Shown here: positions 22,501-29,993 of the stretch, piece after piece
Layout of the letters: every line of letters begins with the position of its first letter
How positions within the stretch are numbered: the first letter of the stretch is position 1
From: Amphibalanus amphitrite
Lineage: Eukaryota; Arthropoda; Thecostraca; Balanomorpha; Balanidae
Assembly (NCBI RefSeq): GCF_019059575.1
Contig: NW_024881706.1
Span: 620,001-684,000, forward strand
Direction: 5' to 3'
Length of the DNA stretch: 64,000 bases
The notes under the pieces: model-generated
Database searches by the model: none
The model's input: the letters and a program-made list of their open reading frames with translations, nothing else
What the model was told of the DNA's origin: nothing
Made by a program: the position numbers and the translations under genes

Positions 22501-23764
22501 CTGGATAAAACTTGGGAAACTGAGTGATCTTGTTCGAGACGCACCGCTTCGCTTTAACCTGGTTGTTCGGTAAATGTCATCGTTGTATTACTGATGTTGT
22601 ACTCTGGGAAAAAAGCGGAAAATCATCCCAAGACATTGGGCTGCGGAGTTGATGGATTTTTAGTGACTCCAACTCCGACTCCGGCTTCCAAAAATTAACT
22701 CCGACTTCGACTCCGGCCAGAACTATTGACTCCGACTGACTCCAATTCCGACTCCGCAGCCCTGCCAGTTCTGCGGAGTCTATGGATTTTCGGTGCCTCC
22801 GACTCCGGTTTATAAAACCGACTCCGACTCCTGTCAGAACTTTCGACTCCAACCAACTCAGACTCCTACTCCGACTCCGAGTCCGCAGCCCTGCATAAGC
22901 ATTATCCATCACGCACTCCAGTTCAGTGGAGCTTGTCGGATATGTTCTGCGCCATAGCATTCTGTTGTTTTCGACTTCGCTGAGTGTGTGTCAACATGTT
23001 TGTCGGTCGCGCTGGGCTCATTGACCCAGCGGCCGCCTTTGCGAAGCTCTCTGACCGTGTTTCCAAAAGTGCGTACTGTGTTCCTGTTCCCAGTACTGAT
23101 GGCCTGCTGGTCTGACCGCTGCATCTCTGCGTCTGCCGCATTCCCTGCGTATTGAGTGTTGTGTTCTCCCCGGTCCTGATGGCGTGGATACACTGACCGC
23201 TTTCTGTCTGCCGTATTTCCTGTGTGCTCTTCCCATTCCTGATGGCTGAGGTGCGCTGACCGCTGTCTACCTGTCTGCCGTATTCTATGTGTACTGTGGT
23301 CCCGGTCCCGATAGCCTGAACACGCTGACCGCTGCGTCTGCCTGTCTGCCGTTCTCCCCGCGTACTGTGTCCCCGGTCCCGATGGCTGGGACACGCTGAC
23401 CGCTGTCTGCCTGTCTGCCGTATTCTCTGTGTACTGTGGTCCCGGTCCCGATGGCTGGCATACGCTGACCGCTCTGTCTGCCTGTCTGCCTTATTCCCCG
23501 TGTTCTGTGTCCCCGGTCCCGATGGTTGGGACACGCTGATCTATGTCTACTACCTGTCTGCCGTTCTCCCCGTGTTCTGTGTCCCCGGTCCCGATGGCTG
23601 GGATACGCTGACCTCTGTCTACCTGTCTACCGTTCCAGTCGGACGAGACGGAGAGCCTGCTGGTGCGCCAGCGGACGGGCGGCGCCAGCGACCTGCCGCC
23701 CTACACGGACACCGACACGGGCCTGGAGGGCGTCTCGGTCCGGCCGGGCTCAGCGGGGGTCTGA
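13326..23764 (+). CDS. SLC30A1: Zinc transporter of the ZnT1/SLC30A1 type (CDF family), complete, 7 exons
   Basis: A cation diffusion facilitator that exports cytosolic zinc, usually at the plasma membrane, as a proton-coupled dimer. Exons: 13326-13502, 13979-14103, 15313-15410, 16722-17111, 20176-20441, 21562-21666, 23639-23764; total 1287 bp, 428 aa, all phases closing. Zinc-site residues are in place: H43 and D47 in TM2 (SFHMLSD) and H215 and D219 in TM5 (LHVLADAIGS). The His-rich loop (residues 135-152, HSHG repeats) lies between TM4 and TM5. The C-terminal cytosolic domain has VHEFHVWQLAGDRIIASAHI and HSTTIQPEF, which are diagnostic for ZnT1 (Drosophila ZnT63C). Exon 6 adds a Cys-rich tail (CVAQKCC). 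Six predicted membrane helices fit the family, and the length is somewhat short of vertebrate ZnT1. The ATG is in a perfect ACCATGG context. Zinc induction through MTF-1 is likely from the family but not shown here. Confidence 0.93.
13979..14103 (+). CDS. SLC30A1: ZnT1 exon 2 (TM3)
   Basis: 125 bp after CAG, before GTAGGT. It encodes KNTFGWARAEVLGALVNSVF, the strongly conserved FGWxRAEVxGALVN motif at the start of TM3. Confidence 0.92.
15313..15410 (+). CDS. SLC30A1: ZnT1 exon 3 (TM4)
   Basis: 98 bp after TTTCAG. It encodes RFYEVEDITNPEMILIVGVL and on to VNVIGLGLFA. The donor CCA|GTGAGT is the first of four tandem copies of this exon end and donor. Confidence 0.9.
15397..15500 (+). repeat. 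Four tandem 26-bp copies of the ZnT1 exon 3 donor
   Basis: The unit is GGGACTGTTTGCCAGTGAGT followed by ACCTTT, near-identical in all four copies. Each unit holds the last exon bases plus a full GTGAGT donor. The first gives the conserved protein. Using the second shifts the frame, and reading through in the exon's own frame meets a TAG at 15461-15463. Confidence 0.95.
15571..15589 (+). repeat. C homopolymer in ZnT1 intron 3
   Basis: A run of about 19 C, with another C run at about 15711-15721. The rest of intron 3 (15501-16721) shows nothing that I can identify. Confidence 0.85.
16722..17111 (+). CDS. SLC30A1: ZnT1 exon 4 (His-rich loop, TM5-TM6)
   Basis: 390 bp. The acceptor follows a pure C15 tract. 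It encodes the histidine-rich loop, an acidic linker, and TM5 with MNMRGVFLHVLADAIGS, then TM6 ending RSVYPL. The donor is GTGAGT at 17112. Confidence 0.92.
17112..20051 (+). other. SLC30A1: ZnT1 intron 4
   Basis: A 3-kb GC-rich intron. About 17.2-17.65 kb contains loose repeats of GTGCCGGGTG(G/A) units. A G run (about 18 G) lies at 17899-17918. The MITE at 19593-19891 is the only clear mobile element. No hidden exon was recognised. Confidence 0.5.
19593..19891. mobile_element. 299-bp MITE with 30-bp terminal inverted repeats
   Basis: The left end GGGCCCTGTTTCACCGGTGA and the right end TCACCGGTGAAACAGGGCCC are perfect reverse complements, and pairing continues through TAGCAGCACGCT with few mismatches. 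The interior contains further short inverted motifs. It is non-coding and its termini resemble those of 8125-8266. Confidence 0.75.
20052..20190 (+). repeat. Three tandem 3' splice modules before ZnT1 exon 5
   Basis: Units of about 50 bp each hold a pyrimidine tract (CCCTCCCTGTTTCCTCCGAC), CAG, the first exon bases TGCTGGACAGCG and, in the first two, a branch-point-like ACTAAC. Acceptors end at 20071, 20125 and 20175; only the last gives the conserved protein. The 20125 acceptor reads into TAA after six codons. Confidence 0.92.
20176..20441 (+). CDS. SLC30A1: ZnT1 exon 5 (C-terminal zinc-sensing domain)
   Basis: 266 bp after CCGACAG, encoding LLQTVPTHIQVDF through EFHVWQLAGDRIIASAHIRC to TTIQPEFVD. 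The acceptor is the last of three tandem acceptor modules (see the repeat at 20052-20190). The donor is GTGAGT at 20442. Confidence 0.92.
20922..21033 (+). repeat. Perfect 56-bp tandem duplication in ZnT1 intron 5
   Basis: Two identical copies (20922-20977 and 20978-21033) beginning GGAATCCTGAGTGACC. Each contains a GTCTTCCAG acceptor-like stretch, but no exon follows. Confidence 0.9.
21562..21666 (+). CDS. SLC30A1: ZnT1 exon 6 (Cys-rich tail)
   Basis: 105 bp, phase 0 at both ends, after TTTTTCAG and before GTACGT. It encodes an acidic segment and then TCILDCPPSDNDACVAQKCC. A Cys-rich tail is also seen in vertebrate ZnT1 after the SxVxxCELACRTQC region, so it fits the family. Confidence 0.85.
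22637..22900. repeat. Degenerate CTCCGA-rich repeat, possibly hAT-like
   Basis: Two head-to-tail segments are built of ACTCCGACTCCGGC units, each bounded by GGGCTGCGGAG or CTCCGCAGCCCTG motifs (22637, 22757-22769, 22887-22897). The boundary resembles the CAGGGATGCGGAGCC end of the 35022-35898 element. No target duplication was visible. Confidence 0.45.
23080..23638 (+). repeat. 70-bp minisatellite abutting the ZnT1 exon 7 acceptor
   Basis: About eight diverged units of CCCCGGTCCCGATGGCTGGG then ACACGCTGACCGCTGTCTGCC-type sequence. The last unit ends in the functional CGTTCCAG acceptor, so exon 7 uses the array for its pyrimidine tract. Open frames through the array are repeat artefacts. Confidence 0.9.
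23639..23764 (+). CDS. SLC30A1: ZnT1 exon 7 (terminal)
   Basis: 126 bp after GTTCCAG, with stop TGA at 23762-23764. It encodes a hydrophilic tail starting SDETESLLVRQRTGG, which includes a possible dileucine-type sorting signal (ETESLL). The phase matches exon 6. The pyrimidine tract belongs to the minisatellite that fills the end of intron 6. Confidence 0.75.
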   Translation, partial: SDETESLLVRQRTGGASDLPPYTDTDTGLEGVSVRPGSAGV

Positions 23765-26112
23765 CCGGAGCTGATGGGGCGAGCGGCGCGCCCGGCGAGG
23801 TGTCCTGACTGTCTGCAGGGCGGCAGGTGGACTAGAGGTCACTGAGCGACACCGGTGGGTCGGAGGATGACCTGACCTCTGGACAGACCCGTGTGGACTG
23901 GACAGTGCTGCTGCGTCAGGAGTGGTCAGAAAGACCGCCTCCTGGGTGACGAGTTCATCCGCCCCGTCCAGCCTCAAACTGTCCGTGTGCCGTCCGGTAC
24001 TGGCCGCCCTGCTGTGGTCGCTGACGCGTTCACTGGCGGGCTGTCGCGGCAGACCGGCCCTCCGTCCTCGGCCTTACGGACGGTTCCTCAGATCAGTCAG
24101 CGCAGACGGTCACCGGGGCCACACACAGTGACGGAATACTCCGACTGGAAATTAACCACCGCCCGGCCCGCACGTATTCGGCCGGGCCTATTTATCACTT
24201 TTGTTCACCGTTTCACACATTTTAGACAGACGGCGAGTCGAACGGATGCGATGAGCTTACGGTTTGGCTGATAGGACTCGAAATACCTACTGGTCAGCCC
24301 TTATGCCGATCTCTGTAGCTTTACGAGCGAAAAGGAGTGACATTATTTGACTATCTCACCGATGCTAATATGCATGGCAACCTCCGAACGTTAACAATCG
24401 TTTGCAATTTTAGTTCGGGCTGAACATTGTGTGTTCATATGCATGTGTGGGTTTCAAGCTGCTGTGAATAGTGGCGAAGCGAATCAATTGATGACAAATT
24501 GATGAATTATGTAACTTGGGGTCGGGAGCACGTACTCTGATATTTTAACTGAATGTTTCTCACAACATTGCCTACTCACCACTATTTGATGTTGACATTT
24601 ACGTTTATGACTGCATTTGATATTGTTACCAAAGATTACGGAGCAGTTGATTTAGGTCTAGGAACGTGAAATCTCTGTACTGGCTCTCTATTCCCGCGAT
24701 GTGCGGCGGGAGCGCGCTCACCCGCCGCGCCGGCGCCACCCGTCAGTCGAGGCGTACCCCCGCCGGCAGTCGGGCTCAGTCGCCTGCAGCTGCGACGGCC
24801 GTGGACGTGCCTGGAGGGCGGATCGCACCGGTCCTCCTCTCCCCTCCGGCGGGAGGTGTTCACGGCGCACTGTGACATGGACCGGAGCGTCACGGAGCCG
24901 CCGCGGGCTCCGTGACGCAGAGGCGACAGTCGTGACGCGGGGTTTATTGGTCTGGAACGAGTCAGATGGCCGCGAATGCTATAGTGAAAACGGCTTGTGA
25001 TGCGGAGTGATCTAATCGCGCGTGGTTTGTGACTTTGGGGGTAGACAGTCTGCTTTCTGAGCTGGTAACTCGGGTGATGTCCTGCATAGTAGTGGCCAGG
25101 CGACAGCACAGTCACAGTAGTCAGTCGGTGTCGGCGTTGCGTCGTGTGTGCTCGGACGGCCTGCAAGGGGTGCGGCGGACGCGCGGTGACCTGTCGGTGC
25201 TCCAAGCCGTACCTGAGAGCAGCTCCATCGTGTTCAGTCAGTGTGCGTATAAACACATCATAGTAACTGCGTAACAAATTATCAACGTGTGAATGACATC
25301 GCAAATACATGTGTTCGAGTGCCGCGCGCCGTCTGTAGCCTCACAGTCCATCGAGCACGAGCCGAGGTGAATATGTATGTATATTTGGCAGGAGCCAGGT
25401 GCGGGGCAGCCCGCAAACATCGACACAATACGGTATGGTTTGACATACGACCACGAAAAGACGGTCCATTCACTGCGGTGCCCTGTCCCGCTTCCTGAGT
25501 CTAACGCCGGCGCCCTCTCCCGGCCAGCCCCTGGCCGCCCTCTCCCAGCCATTTCAAGGGTGCACCCTCCCGGCCAGTTCGAGGGCGCCGCCTCCCGGCC
25601 AGTTCTTGGGCGCCCTCTCCCGGCCCGCCTCCGACACCAGCCGCGGCCACTCGCACTCTGAGCCCCGCTCCAGTGACCGTTCCTCAGACCTTCGTCGTCT
25701 TCTCGGCACCGCCTGCAGCACACTATACTAATCACTACAGAGGATAGGGAGGGGCCACGGCCCGAGCAGACCGCCAGCACTACAGTCACTACACCGAGAC
25801 CCCTCACACGTGACGAAATGAACTTTTGTGGCAAGCCTGGTATTGCAAATTACCGGGGCCAAGCGCACGCTCGGTCTCGGCCGTTCGCCAAACGCGCGTC
25901 CCGGTATCAGTCACCATAAAATACAGCTATAACTATATAGAAACTAGCTTATACTTCGACCGTACTTACAGAAACTACTTAGACCATTTGAGGGCTCCCG
26001 TGGTAGCAGTCACAACAACGATCTGACTTAAAACTAACCACAAAGGTACCGAGAGGAAAGCCAGGGACACTGATCTCTCTCACACAGTGGCTCATACAGT
26101 CTCTAAGAGCAG
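23765..26112. other. Intergenic region downstream of ZnT1
   Basis: Presumed ZnT1 3'UTR, then intergenic DNA. I found no convincing poly(A) signal. A small diverged minisatellite at 25505-25635 (CCCGGCCAGTTCGAGGGCG-like units) is the only structured feature. No coding exon was recognised. Confidence 0.5.
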
Positions 26113-26196
26113 GTGAACAAGAAGTACGCGGCGCTCGAGGCGATGCAGCATCAACTCAACGTCAACAAAGGAAGACTGCTGGAACGGCGGCGATAA
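26113..26196 (+). CDS. Possible short terminal exon of an unidentified gene
   Basis: After an AG at 26111-26112 an open stretch of 27 codons plus TAA reads VNKKYAALEAMQHQLNVNKG and on to LLERRR, amphipathic and helix-like. It looks more like real protein than the surrounding sequence, but no partner exon, donor or homologue is recognisable, and GTGAAC at its start could be coincidence. It could be a pseudogene fragment. Confidence 0.2.
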   Translation: MNKKYAALEAMQHQLNVNKGRLLERRR

Positions 26197-26516
26197 GCGC
26201 CCGAGGGACATAGCGCCGACACCGGGCGGGGGCGCGGCACGCGCACATGTGCAGACATAACCCTACACAGGACATACGACATCGAAGAGATGAAAACCTA
26301 CCAACTATTTGGTATAAGGATCACGTCTTTCTTAATCTGAGCGTGCGCCACTTATGGCCAAAATTGCACGATGTTTTATGCCGACATTCAACTGTCGGTC
26401 TCAGCAGTGTGTGCGTCAGCTGAGCCATACGACCCCGTACTTCTGAACTCAGAGACGTTAGGTGCTACCCAGCTAGGCGCGAAAGGGAGTTTGCTGGGTC
26501 TGCGAGCCGCATAAGT

Positions 26517-28655
26517 GGCTGGAACAAGCCGAAGGCTCGCGGCCGCCCAAAGGACGGCATCACTGCAGACAAGTTTGTGCTCGTCGCCTACGATTTCGCG
26601 CGAGCATATGATACCATCGACCACAAGATGCTCCAGAACAAACTGCTGAGACACCTACCTAAATGCCTCGTCACCTGGATCTTCCAGCTGCTCAGGGATC
26701 GCCGAGCCTGCGTGGAGGTAAACGGCGTTCGCAGCCGGGACAGGCCCTTCAGAGCCGGCCTGCCGCAGGGATCCGTGCTCGCGCCGACCCTATACACGCT
26801 CTGGGCCGCCGACCTCATCGAGGAGCTGCGCAAGGTGCCCCGCACGGACTGCTACATGTACGCAGACGACACCGCCACAGTGAGCGCCGGCCCGAACATC
26901 CAGATGGCTCTGTCCCGAGCACAGCAATCGGCAGACATGATGGCGAGATGGGCGACCAAGAACAAGATGAACATCGCCGGCCACAAAACCCAAATCCTGG
27001 TTCTGTCTCAGTGGGCCCCTGACGCCAAGAATGTCACGCTCAAGGTCGCAGGATCGGACGTCACCGCAACATCTCATGTCAAGCTGCTGGGAGTGACGCT
27101 AGACCGCCTCCTCCACTTCGGCGAGCACTGCGCCAGCCTGCGCCGCAAGGTCCGCCCACGCACAGCACAGTTGAGGAAGCTCACCGGCCACTCATGGGGA
27201 CTACGAGAGCATCACCTGCGCACAGTAGCCAACGGCTATGTTCGCGGCGCGTTAGAGTACGCTGCAGCAGCCTGGCTGCCGGCGGCCTCCCCGTCCCACG
27301 TGGAGCTGGTCGATCGGGAACTGCGCGCGGCGGCCAGGGCAGTCACCGGCTGTCCCATGTCGACGCCGACGCACGGCCTGATGGCGGAGGCCGGCATGGC
27401 CACGGCAGAGATGCGACGCACCACTCTAGCCACGAGAATGGTGATGAGAGCAGCCTCGCTGCCTCCAGACGACCCACTGAGAGCCGTGGCCACCGCGACA
27501 CAGCACTCCCGCCTCTCCGCCGTTCGCGGCTGGCGCGAGCTGGGGCGCAACACCCTACGCGACCTGGGAGCGCTGGATGTTCCAGTCGAGCCCAGCCTTG
27601 CGGCAACTCTCCCTCCGTGGACTCCTACGGAAGGAGTCTCCATCGCCCCCACCGCTGGACCCGCATGCGCAAGAGGCAGATCAGATGAGTCCCGGAGAAC
27701 CGCGGCAGAGGACCTACTAGAGAAGCTCCCGGGGGCGGAGCGCGCGATCTGGATATGGTCGGACGGATCAGCGACAGGAGGAGTGACATCGGGCGGAGGA
27801 GGCGCCCACATCACCCTCCCGAACGGCAACACGGAAGAGGTCAGAACCCCAGCAGGCGTCTACTGTTCGAGCACAAGAGCGGAGCTGGTTGCACTCCGAG
27901 ACGCGCTCGCAAAGATCGTGGAGATCGAGCAAGAGGACGCCGCCCCCGCCGGCGGTGACGACCCAATCATAGCCTGCCTAGACTCCCGTGCGGCGCTGAT
28001 GACACTGGAGAGCGGTCCCGCAGCCCAGACTACCCAGCTGGGAGCCACCATCTGGCAGCAGCTGCTGCTACTGGTGGAGCGCGGTCGACCGGTGCACCTC
28101 CAGTGGGTGCCCGCCCACTGTGGCCTGGCCGGCAACGAGCGCGCCGATGCAATCGCAAAGGAGGCCGCAGGCATGGACCAGTCAAATGCCCCTATTGACA
28201 CCAGGAGCGCCACCCGCGCCGCCGCCAGGTCTGCCCGGCGCCAGTGGCAACGTGCATGGCCAGACGGCTGGTACAAGGAAATATTCGGTGAAGAACATCT
28301 ACCGGGACCGGTCAGCGGTGACAACCGGATGGCCGCGGTTGACACACATCAGCTGCGGGCGGGACACTGGAGCCAGTCGGCCCAGTACCTGCACCGCATC
28401 GGACGCCGCCCAACTGACACCTGTCAGGGCTGCGCCGACACCGAGTGCCCAGCGGCTCGATGCCTGGTGTGCGGCGAGGAGGCGGATACGCCGCGACACG
28501 TGCTGCTTCGCTGCCCGTGCCTGTGCGGCACGCGCCTCCACGCGCTGGGAAACATGCACGGTCGACCACCTGACCTACGACGGGACGACGTGGTGGCGGC
28601 CTTTGCCGCCGGCTTTCGCTCATTCCAGAGCCGATCGGCTACGCCCCGGCAATAG
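26517..28655 (+). CDS. LINE ORF2 fragment: reverse transcriptase C-terminal half, RNase H, CCHC-like tail
   Basis: An unbroken frame of about 712 codons to TAG at 28653-28655, with no start of its own because the element is truncated. In order: the RT block with LVAYDFARAYDTID (first catalytic Asp), the LPQGSVLAPTLY motif, the YADDT catalytic box, and a thumb-like region. Then RNase H with WSDGSATGG, STRAELVAL, CLDSRAAL and WVPAHCGLAGNERAD, carrying the D-E-D-D catalytic set. Then a Cys/His tail (CQGC, CLVCGEEADTPRHVLLRC) typical of this group. The missing upstream part includes RT blocks 0-2. The fragment cannot mobilise itself. Codon use is as GC-rich as the neighbouring genes. Confidence 0.88.
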   Translation, partial: GWNKPKARGRPKDGITADKFVLVAYDFARAYDTIDHKMLQNKLLRHLPKCLVTWIFQLLRDRRACVEVNGVRSRDRPFRAGLPQGSVLAPTLYTLWAADLIEELRKVPRTDCYMYADDTATVSAGPNIQMALSRAQQSADMMARWATKNKMNIAGHKTQILVLSQWAPDAKNVTLKVAGSDVTATSHVKLLGVTLDRLLHFGEHCASLRRKVRPRTAQLRKLTGHSWGLREHHLRTVANGYVRGALEYAAAAWLPAASPSHVELVDRELRAAARAVTGCPMSTPTHGLMAEAGMATAEMRRTTLATRMVMRAASLPPDDPLRAVATATQHSRLSAVRGWRELGRNTLRDLGALDVPVEPSLAATLPPWTPTEGVSIAPTAGPACARGRSDESRRTAAEDLLEKLPGAERAIWIWSDGSATGGVTSGGGGAHITLPNGNTEEVRTPAGVYCSSTRAELVALRDALAKIVEIEQEDAAPAGGDDPIIACLDSRAALMTLESGPAAQTTQLGATIWQQLLLLVERGRPVHLQWVPAHCGLAGNERADAIAKEAAGMDQSNAPIDTRSATRAAARSARRQWQRAWPDGWYKEIFGEEHLPGPVSGDNRMAAVDTHQLRAGHWSQSAQYLHRIGRRPTDTCQGCADTECPAARCLVCGEEADTPRHVLLRCPCLCGTRLHALGNMHGRPPDLRRDDVVAAFAAGFRSFQSRSATPRQ

Positions 28656-28696
28656 CTGGGGCCGGGAGGAACATCATCATCATCATCATCATCATC
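26517..28696 (+). mobile_element. 5'-truncated non-LTR retrotransposon (I-group LINE)
   Basis: The insertion is bounded by an exact 12-bp target duplication AGCCGCATAAGT (26505-26516 and 28697-28708) and ends in an (ATC)n tail (about 28671-28696). The body begins inside the reverse transcriptase domain, so the endonuclease, ORF1 and 5' promoter are gone, as expected from incomplete target-primed reverse transcription. The presence of an RNase H domain points to the I/LOA/Ingi-like group rather than Jockey or CR1. An intact frame and a perfect target duplication suggest a young insertion. Confidence 0.9.
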
Positions 28697-29747
28697 AGCC
28701 GCATAAGTTACCGACACGCCCGCATTGGATGGATAGTCAGCTAGAATCGGTGGTGCCAATTCGGGAAATGCCGTGCTAAATTAGTTTTGTGAGGCTAGTT
28801 TTTGATTAGGGACACTTTTTGAGTTCAGCTGCAATAGGATTTTGGGCTGCACTCTGTAACGTTGGTAAGCCCCGGATGATGCCTTCCCTCCCCCAGGGGA
28901 GGGGGATGCCTCCCCTCCCCCAGCTCCCTCGGCGATATCGCTGGTGTCCCGCAGTCTCCCTTCATCCCGAACTTATAACGCGCTCGCCGGTAACATCAAT
29001 ACCAGTGTCAGTCGACCCGTTACATTAGACCAAAGCGGCTTCTCGGCCACCCGTGCAGTTCTCTCGAGGCAAAAGCACGCGACGCATTTACAGATCTCTC
29101 GACATTGGAACCCAGAGGCATCACCAGGCTCCCTGCTTTCTCACTTTTCCCAATGGTATTCGGTCAAGATGACCGATAAATCGAAGCCTTGGCACTAGGC
29201 AAGCTCTGAACCTCAAAGGAAATGTGTAGCAGCACCGGCCCCGGAAGCTGATGCTATGGAACCCGCGATCGGCGTCCCGGACGATCACCAATGAAAGCGC
29301 GATATACACCCGCTCCGCGAGTGTCTTCCAGCAGAGGTCAGGTGTGTGAAGGTGGGGCACGGGCGTCCCGCGGCGGATACCCGCTCTACTGAGCGGGCTA
29401 GGACCGGGACCGCGCCGGCTGGGGCGCCCTCTCTACTAAAGGCTGATAAAAGCTCCGGCGCAGCCGGCGGGCGATTGCTCCGCCGCGCTGAGAGCTGTGC
29501 CATTTCTCCCAGTAGGCCCCGACACCCGCGAGGGAGCCTGTTTGAACTAACGCCCATCCCTGTTTGAACTAACGCCCATGCCCGTTTGAACTAAAGTCCG
29601 CGTGAGCCCATAGCCGCCGCTGTGCGGAACACCTACTGATCAGTCAACGCGGCCGCTGCTGGGCTGACTGAGCTGATACTGCTGAACAGACAGCAGAACA
29701 CCTCCTAGCCGACTAAGCCGATACTGCTGGGTAGACAGCAGCACCAC
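28697..29747. other. Intergenic region between LINE and TMEM86
   Basis: No gene recognised. There is a short repeat GTTTGAACTAACGCCCATCC in three partial copies (about 29541-29597) and two loose copies of a GATACTGCTGRRYAGACAGC unit (29670-29740) next to the TMEM86 stop. This region should hold the TMEM86 3'UTR. Confidence 0.5.
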
Positions 29748-29993
29748 CTACTGAGCGGCGGCCACGGCAGCGGCGGCGGCCATTGTAGCGCACGGAGCGG
29801 CAGCGATCGTGGCGCAGGGAGCAGCGGCAAATGTGGCGCACGGGGCGGCGGCGTTGAGCGCACTCTTCGTCGCGCCGTCGGCGGTCAGTCTCTGCTTCTC
29901 GCGGCGCCTGGCGTCCAGGTAGGAGGCCTTGGAGTCGACCACGCTGAGGGCGATGCCCAGCTGGCCAGCGTAGTAGAGCACCATCACCGCCGC
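29748..29993 (-). CDS. TMEM86: TMEM86 exon 5 (terminal, with Ala/Cys repeat tail)
   Basis: 246 bp after CCGCCAG, with stop TAG at 29750-29748. It starts AAVMVLYYAGQLGIALSVVD, the conserved last helix, then a basic segment (RRREKQR). Three 24-bp units coding AAAPCAT plus F, I or M follow, and a poly-Ala end. Confidence 0.88.
   Translation of the reverse strand, partial: AAVMVLYYAGQLGIALSVVDSKASYLDARRREKQRLTADGATKSALNAAAPCATFAAAPCATIAAAPCATMAAAAAVAAAQ

Noticed and set aside
22909-23534. 161- and 203-codon frames on the minus strand
   Set aside because: They are translations of the 70-bp minisatellite in ZnT1 intron 6, with repeats of GPG and RQTG type.
27236-28345. Long minus-strand frames across the LINE
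   Set aside because: Shadows of the reverse transcriptase/RNase H frame; no motifs.
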